Translations under genes and position numbers: made by a program
Shown here: piece after piece, positions 46,392 to 55,114 of the stretch
Numbering within the stretch: the stretch's first letter is position 1
How the letters are laid out: each line of letters opens with the position of its first letter
From: Henriciella sp.
Lineage (GTDB): Bacteria; Pseudomonadota; Alphaproteobacteria; Caulobacterales; Hyphomonadaceae
Direction of reading: 5' to 3'
NCBI RefSeq assembly: GCF_029936995.1
Contig: NZ_JAPYRE010000005.1
Span: 159,606-223,605, forward strand
Length of the DNA stretch: 64,000 bases
Notes under the pieces: generated by a model
Database searches by the model: none
Seen by the model: only the letters and a program-made list of their open reading frames with translations
Told to the model about the DNA's origin: nothing

Positions 46392-48031
46392 GCGACTTCT
46401 TCAATCTCTGCCGGGGCAGGTGCCGGGTTACCCAGGATGAGGTCGGCCGCTTTTTCTGCGATCATGATGGTCGGGGCATTCGTGTTGCCGCCAATCAGGG
46501 TCGGCATGACAGACGCGTCGACGACGCGCAGGCCCTCTATGCCGCGCAATTTTAGATCACCATCCAGCGGGGCGCGCTCATCTATTCCCATGCGGACCGT
46601 GCCGACAGGGTGATAGATCGTCTCGCCGGTTTCCCGGATGAAAGCATCAATCTGTTCATCGCTGCGGACATCGGTGCCTGGAAGAAGCTCCTCGCCGCGC
46701 AACGCGCCAAAAGCTTCCTGGCTGGCAATGTCACGGCACATCTTCACGCCTTCACGCATGGCCCGGCGATCTTCTTCGGTCGCGAGATAGTTCGGGTCGA
46801 TGATGGGGTGATCGAACGGATCACTGCTGGCAAGCGTCACGGTGCCCCGGCTTTCAGGCCGTAGCTGGCAGGCATGGATCGTGAAGCCGTCGGCATTTAC
46901 TTGCTGGCGGCCATGCTCGATCATGATGGCATTGACATAGTGGAGCTGGAGGTCCGGGCGGTCGAGACCTTCGCGTGATTTCAGGAAAGCGCCCGCCTGG
47001 AGGAAATTGTCCCGCCCCGGCCCTTTCTTGCGCAAGAGGTAGTTCAGGCCAACGCCGATCTTCTTCAACCCGGCCTGCTGGGAATAGGCAGAGAGCTTCT
47101 GTGTCATCTTGTTGATGACCGTAACATCAAGATGGTCTTGCAGGTTTGCCCCGATATCAGGGACATCGGCGACGACAGGAATATCGTGCTGTCTGAGTTC
47201 CTCAGCCGGGCCGATCCCGGAAAGCTTGAGGATCTGCGGAGACTGGACGGCACCGGCGCACAGGATGACTTCGTGGCGTGCTTCAATCGTCTGGGCTTCG
47301 CCGCCCTTGCTGTCGGCCACTTCCACGCCATGGGCGCGGCCATTCCGGGTCAGGATACGGTTGACCAGCGCTGTTGAGCGAACGGTCAGATTTGTACGCT
47401 CATTCATGACGGGGCGCAGAAAGGCAAATGACGTGCTCCAGCGTTCGCCATCATTGATTGTGCGCTGATACGGGCCCATGCCTTCCTGCTGGGCGCCATT
47501 GAAGTCTCTCGTGACGGGGTGGCCGGCCTGCTCCCCGGCCTTGATGAAGGCATTGTAGGAGACTGAGTCGAGCGGGCTTTCCTCGACTGCCAGCGGGCCT
47601 TCGGTCCCGTGGTGGACTGACGTCTCTCCGCGATAGCCTTCCGACCGGCGGAAATAAGGCAGGACATCGCTATACCCCCAGCCGGTAAGGCCGGACTGAC
47701 GCCACTGGTCATAGTCGCGTGCGTGGCCGCGAATATAGATCATGCCGTTGATCGAGGAAGAACCGCCCCAGCCCTTGCCACGTGGCCACCAGAGCTTGCG
47801 TCCGTTCATGTGTTCCTGAGGGCTCGTATAGAAGCCCCAATTGTGCGGGTTGGCTTCCTTGATCAGGCTGCCGACACCGGCCGGCATACGTACCATCAGG
47901 CTCTTGTCCTTGCCGCCGGCCTCGATCAGGCAGACCGAAATATCCGGATTTGCGCTCAGCCTGTTGGCAAGAACGCATCCTGCACTGCCGGCCCCGACGA
48001 TAATGTAATCATAGCTTTCTTTTGTACTCAT
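46388..48031 (-). CDS. GMC oxidoreductase (choline dehydrogenase-like)
   Basis: The 547-residue protein has the GMC FAD motif YDYIIVGAGSAGCVLANRLS, the PRGKGWGGSSSINGMIYIRG loop, and C-terminal ETIYHPVGTVRMG and DASVMPTLIGGNTNAPTIMIAEKAADLI (parts) with the catalytic His. It resembles choline or alcohol dehydrogenases, and the ABC importer at 50401 carries similar substrates, but neighbour data do not decide. ATG at 48031 is chosen. Confidence 0.93.
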   Translation of the reverse strand: MSTKESYDYIIVGAGSAGCVLANRLSANPDISVCLIEAGGKDKSLMVRMPAGVGSLIKEANPHNWGFYTSPQEHMNGRKLWWPRGKGWGGSSSINGMIYIRGHARDYDQWRQSGLTGWGYSDVLPYFRRSEGYRGETSVHHGTEGPLAVEESPLDSVSYNAFIKAGEQAGHPVTRDFNGAQQEGMGPYQRTINDGERWSTSFAFLRPVMNERTNLTVRSTALVNRILTRNGRAHGVEVADSKGGEAQTIEARHEVILCAGAVQSPQILKLSGIGPAEELRQHDIPVVADVPDIGANLQDHLDVTVINKMTQKLSAYSQQAGLKKIGVGLNYLLRKKGPGRDNFLQAGAFLKSREGLDRPDLQLHYVNAIMIEHGRQQVNADGFTIHACQLRPESRGTVTLASSDPFDHPIIDPNYLATEEDRRAMREGVKMCRDIASQEAFGALRGEELLPGTDVRSDEQIDAFIRETGETIYHPVGTVRMGIDERAPLDGDLKLRGIEGLRVVDASVMPTLIGGNTNAPTIMIAEKAADLILGNPAPAPAEIEEVA

Positions 48032-48171
48032 GGCTGGACGCTTCACTTCCCGGTTTATGGTCTTGTTTCAAAACATGACGATAGTGTCAGTTTTACAGAA
48101 TCCTTCAACCATTTATGAACGACACGTGGATAGCTTTATAATTTCATGCGTCCCGGCCCTGATGAGGCCTC

Positions 48172-48789
48172 ATGCAATGGAGCGCGACCTTGCAAGCCAA
48201 GCCCCGGCCTCGAATGCAACCGCTGGCACGCTTTGATCTACACAAGGATCGCCGGGCGAATGTGCGTGTGAACCTGGAATTGAGTGGGCGCTTCCTGAGC
48301 GAAGGTGCGGAAGACCACGGGCTTCTCACCCGCAATATTTCCTGTGGCGGTGCCGAACTGATCGCGCATGACCAGCCAGAAGTCGATACGCCGGTGATCT
48401 GTTATCTTGATGATCTGGGCCGGCTGGAAGCGAAAGTCGTACGCCAGACGGCGAATGGCTTTGCGGTGAAATTCAATGTCACGCCGCGCAAGCGTGACAA
48501 GATTGCCGACCGTCTGACGTGGCTGGCGAACTACAAGGAACTCGGCCTTGATGACGAGCGTGAGTCGCCACGCCATGCTGCCGGTGGACCCGCGCTGGTT
48601 ACACGGGCCGACGGCCGTGTCCTGCAATGCCGGACGATCGATATATCCTTGTCCGGGGCAGCCTTCGAAGCTGATGGTCCTGCTCCGCCAGTCGGCGAAA
48701 TCATAACGGTCGGCAACCTGCGCGGCGAGGTCGTACGTACGCTGCAAAACGGCTTTGCCATCCGTTATGTTCACAAGGGCGAAAGCTGA
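48172..48789 (+). CDS. Tandem PilZ-domain protein
   Basis: The 205-residue protein contains two PilZ domains. The first has the c-di-GMP motif RRANVR and NISCGG (residues about 22-65); the second shows TIDISLSGAAF near residue 155, while its RxxxR part is less clear (RADGR upstream). It probably senses cyclic di-GMP and could act in motility, holdfast or cell-surface control. An in-frame start at 48214 is also possible. Single gene. Confidence 0.8.
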   Translation: MQWSATLQAKPRPRMQPLARFDLHKDRRANVRVNLELSGRFLSEGAEDHGLLTRNISCGGAELIAHDQPEVDTPVICYLDDLGRLEAKVVRQTANGFAVKFNVTPRKRDKIADRLTWLANYKELGLDDERESPRHAAGGPALVTRADGRVLQCRTIDISLSGAAFEADGPAPPVGEIITVGNLRGEVVRTLQNGFAIRYVHKGES

Positions 48790-48861
48790 TAATCGCATTC
48801 AGGCCTTGAACCGGCCATGAGAACTTGCCACTTCAACTCTCCGGACACGGAGGCGGTAACC

Positions 48862-49665
48862 ATGGCTGACAATCCCGATATTGGCGCTCCGCCGCCGCCC
48901 TGGAAGCGATTGAGATTCGAAGCCAAGGCAGCTGCTGCTGATGAGCCGGCACTGGCAAGTTATCTCGATGCAGCCATTCTTTCGCACGATACGATCTGCC
49001 AGGCACTTGCTTTCCACCTGGCTGAGAAACTCGCGGGTGCGGAAATGGGCGCCCAGCAGATCCGACACATTATCGCGACAGTTTATGAACATGAGCACGC
49101 GCTGGTGGAGGCTGCCGAACTCGACATGCAAGCTGTCCTGGAACGCGACCCAGCCTGCCGCGGGATGCTCCAGCCCTTCCTCTTCTTCAAGGGGTTTCTG
49201 GCCCTCCAGACCCACCGGATAGCTCACAGGCTCTGGCGTGAAGGCCGCGAAACGCTGGCTTTCCATTTCCAGTCCCGTGCGAATGAGCTGTTTAGCGTAG
49301 ACATTCATCCGGCGGTTAAAATGGGCAAGAGCGTGATGCTCGACCATGCCTCAAGCATCACGATCGGTGAAACCGCTGTTGTCGGCGATGGCTGCTCGAT
49401 ACTGCAGGGCGTGACCCTCGGCGGGACAGGCAAGGAAGTCGGAGACCGTCACCCCAAGATCGGCAAGGGCGTTCTCGTTTCTGTCGGGGCCAAGGTGCTT
49501 GGCAATATAACGATTGGCGACGAGGTGAAGATCGCCGCCGGCAGTGTCGTGCTCAAGGATGTGCCGGCGCGTACGACCGTTGCAGGTGTTCCAGCCAAGG
49601 CGGTTGGCGGGGAAGGCAGCCAGCCTGCCCGCGACATGGACCAGACCATACCCGACGGAAAATAA
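48862..49665 (+). CDS. cysE: Serine acetyltransferase
   Basis: The 267-residue protein has the CysE N-terminal helical domain (about residues 20-130) and a left-handed beta-helix with hexapeptide repeats: VDIHPAVKMGKSVMLDHASS, ETAVVGDGCSILQGVTLGGTGKE and DRHPKIGKGVLVSVGAKVLGNI (parts), and GVPAKAVG at the end. It makes O-acetylserine for cysteine synthesis. ATG at 48862 is preferred. Confidence 0.95.
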   Translation: MADNPDIGAPPPPWKRLRFEAKAAAADEPALASYLDAAILSHDTICQALAFHLAEKLAGAEMGAQQIRHIIATVYEHEHALVEAAELDMQAVLERDPACRGMLQPFLFFKGFLALQTHRIAHRLWREGRETLAFHFQSRANELFSVDIHPAVKMGKSVMLDHASSITIGETAVVGDGCSILQGVTLGGTGKEVGDRHPKIGKGVLVSVGAKVLGNITIGDEVKIAAGSVVLKDVPARTTVAGVPAKAVGGEGSQPARDMDQTIPDGK

Positions 49666-49728
49666 CACGGCTTGGTATTTGTCGCTGCGTGGGCTTAAGC
49701 TCACGCCGGGCTGACAAGGATACGTGCC

Positions 49729-50067
49729 ATGCTGAAACTGCTCGGAGGGTTTTCGCTCGTCACGTCGAAAATCTTCATCACCTTCTTCACGGTGATTTTC
49801 CTTCTTATGCTCGGTTTCGCGTATTTCCCCGAGCAACTGAACCGTCTGTCGGATTTCACCAACTGGATCGAAGGACAGATCCGCGATCCGGACATGGATG
49901 ACCGGGGGAAGTTCCTCTTCCGGACACTGGTCAACGAGAATACGATATTCGGGATCGTTATGACGTTGATTGCCCGTGCGGTTGTGGAGTTTGTCTTCTG
50001 GTTCTGTGCCGGGTTGTGGCGCCTGGTTAATCCTCCGGAAGAGGCAAGCCCGAAAACGGCAGCCTGA
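49729..50067 (+). CDS. Small membrane protein of unknown function
   Basis: The 112-residue protein has two hydrophobic helices (about residues 10-33 and 72-97) around a polar loop with many charged residues. A PNPPEEASPK tail ends it (LVNPPEEASPKTAA). I do not recognise a family. A GACAAGGATA ribosome site precedes the ATG. It lies after cysE, 63 bp apart. Confidence 0.6.
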   Translation: MLKLLGGFSLVTSKIFITFFTVIFLLMLGFAYFPEQLNRLSDFTNWIEGQIRDPDMDDRGKFLFRTLVNENTIFGIVMTLIARAVVEFVFWFCAGLWRLVNPPEEASPKTAA

Positions 50068-50172
50068 TACTGTGTTTGTATATGGGTGAAGCTGACAAAA
50101 AAGCCCGCCCGGCATTTAAGCTCGCCGTCTTATGGCGTAAGGCCTTGAGCCGGAAAGAGACAGGAGACAGGA

Positions 50173-50382
50173 ATGGAAAAGGAAGAGACACTTCGTCTGG
50201 AGTCCTACCTCAAGGAAAAACTCAATCCGGGCATCCGGCTTGTGACGCGTACACAGACTGATGACTCAGTCGAGGTCTATCTCGGGGCAGAGTTTATCGC
50301 CGTGATCTACAAGGATGTGGATGAAGGCGAAGTCGCCTACCAGTTCCAGATGACGGTACTGTCTGAAGACATTACAGGCTGA
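50173..50382 (+). CDS. DUF3126 family protein
   Basis: The 69-residue protein matches DUF3126: LESYLKEKLNPGIRLVTR, DDSVEVYLGAEFIAVIYKD, YQFQMTVLSEDI. This small family is found across alphaproteobacteria and has no known function. A clear AGGAGACAGG site precedes the ATG. The ABC genes follow by 18 bp, possibly in one transcript. Confidence 0.85.
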   Translation: MEKEETLRLESYLKEKLNPGIRLVTRTQTDDSVEVYLGAEFIAVIYKDVDEGEVAYQFQMTVLSEDITG

Positions 50383-50400
50383 GCCTGAAGGGGAGCCGCC

Positions 50401-51171
50401 ATGCTTCTGCGTGCTGACCGGCTCACCAAGACCTTTGCGGACACGGTAGCTGTCGATCAGGTGAGCTTTGAGCTCAAGGCAGGTGAAACCCTCGCCCTGA
50501 TCGGCCACTCCGGCTGCGGCAAGACCACGACACTGAAGATGCTGAACCGGCTGATCGAGCCGGATAATGGCGTCGTGGAACTCGACGGGGCGGTTGCTTC
50601 CGGCATGGCCGGGCATGAATGGCGACGCCGTATCGGATTCGTCATCCAGAATGCCGGGCTTTTTCCGCACAAAACCGTTGCGGAGAATGTGCTTGTGACG
50701 CCAGGCCTTCTTGGCTGGGACAGGGCACGCCAGCAGGCCAAGCTGCACGAGCTTCTCGACATGGTCGGACTGCCGGCACGTGACTATGCTCACCGCTATC
50801 CGGCAGAGCTGTCTGGTGGCCAGCGCCAACGTATCGGGCTGGCCCGCGCGCTCGCCGGAGAACCGGATATCGTGCTGATGGATGAGCCTTTTGCCGCGCT
50901 CGACCCACTGACAAAGGATGGCCTGATCGCAGATATTGCCAGGCTCAGGCGTGAGCTTGGTTTTGCCTCCGTACTCGTGACGCATGATTTCGGGGAGGCT
51001 TTGCGCCTGGCTGACCGGATCGCCGTGATGGATGGTGGACGGATCGTCCAGACTGGCACGGCCCGGGACCTGATTGCCTCGCCTGCAAACAAAGTGGTTG
51101 AAGATTTGCTGGCTGCACCGCGCCTGATGGCGGCGACTGTCGGAAGGGCTTTCGGGGAGGGCGGTTCGTGA
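50401..51171 (+). CDS. ABC transporter ATP-binding protein, OpuCA/ProV type
   Basis: The 256-residue protein has Walker A IGHSGCGKTTTLK, signature LSGGQRQRIGLARAL and Walker B DIVLMDEPFAALD, plus the H-loop TRDH-like LVTHDFGE. The LVEPDNGVV-like start (LIEPDNGVVELDG) resembles osmoprotectant importers. No CBS domains follow, in contrast to OpuCA of Bacillus. It overlaps the permease gene by 4 bp. Confidence 0.93.
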   Translation: MLLRADRLTKTFADTVAVDQVSFELKAGETLALIGHSGCGKTTTLKMLNRLIEPDNGVVELDGAVASGMAGHEWRRRIGFVIQNAGLFPHKTVAENVLVTPGLLGWDRARQQAKLHELLDMVGLPARDYAHRYPAELSGGQRQRIGLARALAGEPDIVLMDEPFAALDPLTKDGLIADIARLRRELGFASVLVTHDFGEALRLADRIAVMDGGRIVQTGTARDLIASPANKVVEDLLAAPRLMAATVGRAFGEGGS

Positions 51172-52727
51172 GCGGTCTGTTCGCAGAGGAATGGGCCGTC
51201 TTTCCGGGCCATTATGCCGGGCATCTGAGGCTTGCGCTTGGCGCGCTCCTGATGGGACTCATAATTTCCGTGCCATTGGGCACACTTGTTGCGCGCCGTC
51301 AGGTGTTTGCAGGCCCGGCCCTGGCCGCGGCGAGTGTCGTGCAGACCATTCCGGGACTGGCCCTGCTGGCCCTGATGGTTCCACTCATGGGCGGGATGAT
51401 CGGCTTCTGGCCGGCATTCACAGCGCTCTCGCTCTATTCCATTCTGCCCATACTCAGAAATACGATCGTGGGGCTTCAGGGCGTAGACCAGGATGTCCGC
51501 GAAGCTGCGCTGGCGGTTGGGATGACGGCGAACCAGCGTCTGCGCGAGATTGACCTGCCACTGGCGGCACCTGTCATCGTGGCGGGGTTGAGAACCGCTT
51601 CCGCCTGGGTTGTCGGAACGGCGACCCTGTCTACGCCTGTCGGAGCAAGAAGCCTCGGCAACTATATTTTCCAGGGCCTTCAGACGCGCAACTGGGATGC
51701 GGTGCTTTTCGGCTGTCTCATTTCGGCCGCGCTGGCGCTGGCTCTGGATCAGGTGATCGGGCAGTTCGAGAAGGCAGCCCTGAAGCGCTCACGCCGTCAT
51801 GCCCTGGCAGGTGGTATCGGGCTTGCGCTTGTGATTGCACCGGCGCTCAGCCTGTTCGTGGAGGGAGGTACAAGCAGGAGGGCTGCCGGAAATCCGGAGC
51901 GTCCTGCGGCAACTGTTTCTCTCGAAGGCCAGACAATTACTATCGGTGCGAAGGGGTTCACGGAGCAATATATCCTTGCGGATCTCCTGAAACGTACCCT
52001 CGAAGCGAAAGGCGCAAGGGTTGAAATCCGCGATGGCCTGGGCACCACGGTCGCCTTCGATGCACTCGCGAGCGGGGAGGTCGATGTCTATGTCGATTAT
52101 ACCGGCACGATCTGGGCGGCCTTGATGAAGCGCGATGACCCGGCCCAGCGCTCTGCGATGTATGCCCGGGTGAGTGCATGGCTGCTGAATGAGCGCGGTG
52201 TCATGGCGTTCGGCAAGCTCGGTTTCGAGAATGCTTATGCTTTTGCGACCAGCCCGCAGACGGCGGCAGGCAATCAGCTGGAAACCATAGCAGACCTGTC
52301 GGGCAAGGACCTGGCGATTGCCAGCGATCCGGAGTTCTTCGGCCGGTCTGAATGGACGCGGACACGCGATGCGTATGGCCTTCAATCGCTTGACCCCCGC
52401 AGCATGGATTCCGCCTTCATGTACGATGCGGTGAAGAATGGCGAAGTCGATCTTGTCACAGCCTATACAACGGATGGCCGCATCGACGCGTTCGACCTGG
52501 TGCTTCTGGAAGACACATTGTCAGTATTGCCGCCCTATGATGCTTTCATTCTTCTCTCGCCCGAGGCTCAGGAGAGTGCGGCGCTTCTCAATGCTCTGGA
52601 ACCTCTGCAGGGGGCGATCAGCACCGAGCTTATGCGGGCCGCAAACTCGAAGGTCGATCTTGAACGCCAGAGTGTTAGTCAGGCTGGCGCATGGCTGTAT
52701 GAAGAGGTCAGCCCAGCGTCCGAATAG
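51168..52727 (+). CDS. Osmoprotectant ABC permease-substrate-binding fusion (OpuCBC type)
   Basis: The 519-residue protein joins two parts: a permease domain (residues 1-215) with six helices and the GLQGVDQDVREAALAVGMTANQRLREIDLPLA loop (in parts), and a substrate-binding domain (about 245-519) with ITIGAKGFTEQYILADLLKRTLE, DVYVDYTGTIWAALMKR and LVTAYTTDGRI. Such fusions import glycine betaine, choline or bile acids. The ligand is open. A hairpin follows the stop. Confidence 0.92.
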   Translation: MSGLFAEEWAVFPGHYAGHLRLALGALLMGLIISVPLGTLVARRQVFAGPALAAASVVQTIPGLALLALMVPLMGGMIGFWPAFTALSLYSILPILRNTIVGLQGVDQDVREAALAVGMTANQRLREIDLPLAAPVIVAGLRTASAWVVGTATLSTPVGARSLGNYIFQGLQTRNWDAVLFGCLISAALALALDQVIGQFEKAALKRSRRHALAGGIGLALVIAPALSLFVEGGTSRRAAGNPERPAATVSLEGQTITIGAKGFTEQYILADLLKRTLEAKGARVEIRDGLGTTVAFDALASGEVDVYVDYTGTIWAALMKRDDPAQRSAMYARVSAWLLNERGVMAFGKLGFENAYAFATSPQTAAGNQLETIADLSGKDLAIASDPEFFGRSEWTRTRDAYGLQSLDPRSMDSAFMYDAVKNGEVDLVTAYTTDGRIDAFDLVLLEDTLSVLPPYDAFILLSPEAQESAALLNALEPLQGAISTELMRAANSKVDLERQSVSQAGAWLYEEVSPASE

Positions 52728-52753
52728 AAAACGGGCGGCCGTTCTGGCCGCCC
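52728..52753 (-). terminator. Terminator between opuCBC and phoH-like genes
   Basis: GGGCGGCC and GGCCGCCC flank a five-base loop (GTTCT), with GTTTTC following on the minus strand. It therefore ends the minus-strand phoH-like transcript, 27 bp past its stop, and may also stop the plus-strand transcript. Confidence 0.75.
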
Positions 52754-52779
52754 GGTCCGGTTATATCAGTGTGTCTCTG

Positions 52780-53580
52780 CTACAGGACATCCAGCATCTG
52801 GGCCACGAGCGGGTGGCGCACGATGTCCTTGCCTTCGAGGTAAACGACTTCGGCATCGGGAAGGTTCTCCAGTTTCGTTGCTGCCTGGCCAAGGCCTGAA
52901 AGCTCGGGCAGGAGGTCGGTCTGGGCCGGGTCGCCCGTGACGGCCATTGTCGAGTGCCAGCCAAGCCGGGTGAGCAGCATCTTGAGTTGGGTGTAGGTGC
53001 AGTTCTGGGCTTCATCGATGACCACGAAAGCATTGTTCAGTGTGCGTCCGCGCATGAAGCCAATCGGTGCAATCTCGATAAGGCCTTCGCCCATCATGTG
53101 CTTGAGCTGCTGGGGTGACAGCCTGTCAGCCAGGGCGTCATAGAGCGGGCGCAGGTATGGCGCGAGCTTGTCTTCCATAGCGCCCGGCAGAAAGCCGATC
53201 TGCTCACCGGCTTCTACGGCCGGACGTGACAGGATGATGCGGGCAACCTTGCCCTTCTGAAGCGCTTCGACCGCCTTGCAGATGGCAAGATATGTCTTGC
53301 CGGTTCCCGCCGGGCCAAGGGCGCAGACGAGCGACTTCGTATCGAGCGCGTTCATCAGGCGGGCCTGATTTTCTGATCGCGGTTTGATGTTTTTCTGGTA
53401 ACGCTGGTCGCGTGGCGTATTCGGATTTCTTATCTTGTCGGCATCGTCGGGATGCCACCCGCCCTGGATGGCATACAGCCGGGCCTCATTGCGCGATTTC
53501 CCTCCCAGTTCCGGAAAGAAGCCCATGGCTTCCAGTTCGGCATTGGCACGCTGACGCTTTGCAGAGGCTTTCTTACCCAT
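52780..53580 (-). CDS. PhoH-family ATPase
   Basis: The 266-residue protein has the PhoH domain: LVCALGPAGTGKTYLAICKA (Walker A), IILSRPAVEAGEQIGFLPGA, and FVVIDEAQNCTYTQLKMLLTRLG (Walker B), then MAVTGDPAQTDL. These ATPases are often phosphate-starvation-linked and near ybeY, but neither is seen here. ATG at 53580 was chosen since MGKKASAKRQRA is the typical start; the frame stays open to 53742 but a terminator lies within that part. The gene is followed by a terminator. Confidence 0.92.
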   Translation of the reverse strand: MGKKASAKRQRANAELEAMGFFPELGGKSRNEARLYAIQGGWHPDDADKIRNPNTPRDQRYQKNIKPRSENQARLMNALDTKSLVCALGPAGTGKTYLAICKAVEALQKGKVARIILSRPAVEAGEQIGFLPGAMEDKLAPYLRPLYDALADRLSPQQLKHMMGEGLIEIAPIGFMRGRTLNNAFVVIDEAQNCTYTQLKMLLTRLGWHSTMAVTGDPAQTDLLPELSGLGQAATKLENLPDAEVVYLEGKDIVRHPLVAQMLDVL

Positions 53581-53603
53581 GTGAGGTTCTCCATTTTGGG
53601 CAT

Positions 53604-53633
53604 AAAAAAACCGCCGGGCATAATGCGCGGCGG
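53604..53633 (-). terminator. Intrinsic terminator inside the phoH-like leader
   Basis: On the minus strand CCGCCG and CGGCGG pair around a GCAT-A-ATGC inner stem, followed by seven U residues (plus-strand A-run 53604-53610). It ends 23 nt before the phoH-like ATG (minus strand). It is an attenuator or the 3' end of a small RNA. Confidence 0.8.
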
Positions 53634-53743
53634 CGGCGGAAAGCGGGGGAAAAGGAGGCACCGGGCCCATCGGCAGGGCCGGGCGGTGTATCTGGCAGAG
53701 ACGGTCTTGGGGCCATCGGCACTTGCCTCCCGAATCTCTCAAC
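53604..53743 (-). ncRNA. Candidate structured leader RNA or small RNA before phoH-like gene
   Basis: From a likely start near 53743 to the terminator at 53604 the minus strand gives a ~140-nt RNA with no gene inside. GGAGGCA (53724-53730 in plus terms) pairs with TGCCTCC (53654-53660) to close a large domain, and inside it GGCCC and GGGCC form a hairpin. The bases CCATCGGCA occur twice in plus terms. A TATCCT -10 lies at 53750-53755, with a perfect CtrA box upstream. The class of RNA is unknown to me. Confidence 0.4.
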
Positions 53744-53761
53744 GATTAGAGGATAGCAGGG

Positions 53762-53777
53762 TTAAAGGCGGATTAAC
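53762..53777 (-). promoter_or_regulatory. Perfect CtrA box (TTAA-N7-TTAAC)
   Basis: On the plus strand the bases read TTAA-AGGCGGA-TTAAC, an exact match to the CtrA consensus, and it is symmetric enough to work either way. It overlaps the -35 region of the putative minus-strand promoter of the structured leader and lies 48 bp upstream of the gamma carbonic anhydrase gene. Confidence 0.6.
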
Positions 53778-53824
53778 CAGACAATCCGCCGGCGAAACGA
53801 AAAAAATCCAGGAGGATTGAACAA

Positions 53825-54358
53825 ATGGCACTTTACGATCTCGATGGCGTCAGGCCGGTAACGCCCGACAGCGGAAACTACTGGGTGGCCGAGAATGCGA
53901 CTGTCCTCGGACGGGTCATCCTGAAGGAAAATGCAAGCGTCTGGTTCAATTCCGTCCTGCGTGGAGATAATGACCCGATCGAGATTGGCGAGAACTCCAA
54001 CATTCAGGACAATTCGGTCCTGCATACCGATCATGGTGTCCCGCTGACCATCGGCAAGGACGTCACGGTCGGTCACATGGTGATGCTTCATGGCTGTACC
54101 ATTGCTGACGAGACGCTGATCGGTATCGGTTCGACCATCCTCAATGGTGCCAGGATCGGCAAGAACTGTATCATAGGGGCCCATTCCCTGATCCCGGAAG
54201 GCAAGGAAATTCCCGATAATTCGCTCGTCATGGGCGCGCCGGGCAAGGTCGTGAAAGAACTGACGCCCGAACAGGTTCAGGTGATCAAGGGGTCTGCGCA
54301 GGTTTATGTCGACAACTGGAAACGCTTCAAGAAAGGCCTGAAGCGCATCGACGGCTAA
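53825..54358 (+). CDS. Gamma-class carbonic anhydrase family protein
   Basis: The 177-residue protein is a left-handed beta-helix: [51 protein letters not shown] and [12 protein letters not shown] (parts). His residues in LHTDHG and GHMVMLHG match the metal ligands of gamma carbonic anhydrases and the YrdA/PaaY group. Activity is not assured, since YrdA-like members vary. The start has a GGAGGAT site 9 bp before. Confidence 0.92.
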   Translation: MALYDLDGVRPVTPDSGNYWVAENATVLGRVILKENASVWFNSVLRGDNDPIEIGENSNIQDNSVLHTDHGVPLTIGKDVTVGHMVMLHGCTIADETLIGIGSTILNGARIGKNCIIGAHSLIPEGKEIPDNSLVMGAPGKVVKELTPEQVQVIKGSAQVYVDNWKRFKKGLKRIDG

Positions 54359-54367
54359 GCGTGCGCC

Positions 54368-54916
54368 CTAGTCGTTGCTGGCGACAATTTTCACACGTGG
54401 TTCTTCGCGTCTGAGGTCTGGCGGGAATACGGCGGTCAGGCGATGACGCCAGACCGGACGGCCCTTGAGGCGGTGCTCGCCGCCAAGGGTCTGGTAAAGG
54501 CCCAGGACGCGTGCGCCTCCATCGAGATGGGGCGGGCTGGCCAGAGGCGCGAGGATCAGCTCGACGTCGAGCCGTTCGCCGGTAAGGTTTTCTGCGCTGG
54601 CCCGCACGATTCCCGGTTTGCGGGCCTGGAGTGCGGATTTCAGCAGGAGCGACAGCATTTCACGATCGTGGCCCGTCCAGAAGCCGAGGAAGTTGTAATC
54701 GGCCAGCTGCCGACCGAGCGACACTTCGATCTGTGCGCCGGCCGTTCGGAACACCCAGTCGTCATTGCTGGCATCCTGAAGGACGAAGAGACGCGAGACG
54801 AGATCGGGATGATCCTGTGTCGTCGGTCCGTCCACCCCGTCATTGGAAGGCGCGTGCATGCGCTGCCAGGCTGAAAGGAGGGTCTGGCTGTTGGGGTGAA
54901 GCGTAGTGTCCAGCAT
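54368..54916 (-). CDS. PAS_5 domain protein
   Basis: The 182-residue protein begins LHPNSQTLLSAWQRMHA and holds a PAS domain (about residues 40-140: SRLFVLQDASNDDWVFRTAGAQIEVSLGRQLADYNFLGFW in parts, and GHDREMLSLLLKSAL). This matches the PAS_5 family, common in alphaproteobacteria. A C-terminal extension of 40 residues follows. Function unknown; a sensor or scaffold role is possible. Converges with gamma carbonic anhydrase. Confidence 0.75.
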   Translation of the reverse strand: MLDTTLHPNSQTLLSAWQRMHAPSNDGVDGPTTQDHPDLVSRLFVLQDASNDDWVFRTAGAQIEVSLGRQLADYNFLGFWTGHDREMLSLLLKSALQARKPGIVRASAENLTGERLDVELILAPLASPPHLDGGARVLGLYQTLGGEHRLKGRPVWRHRLTAVFPPDLRREEPRVKIVASND

Positions 54917-55114
54917 GCGGGCCTCTTCTGGGCTATTGCGGTTTGTGTCTGTGCGGATGGATGCCGCGTTGAAGCGACCTGTCGCAAAGACCGGGCCAGT
55001 CTCCGGGCTGTTTTAAGGGTGTTGCGATTGCGTGAATGGGACATTTTTCCCGATTGGCGCGAGAAACGGCACGGAACATGCATCTTGTCAGGCGAAGAGC
55101 CACGGAGACATTTC

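Noticed and set aside
53581..53742. N-terminal extension of the phoH-like protein from 53742
   Set aside because: The frame is open, but it holds a strong terminator, has Pro/Ala-rich low-complexity composition, and the usual PhoH start (MGKKASAKR) is at 53580.
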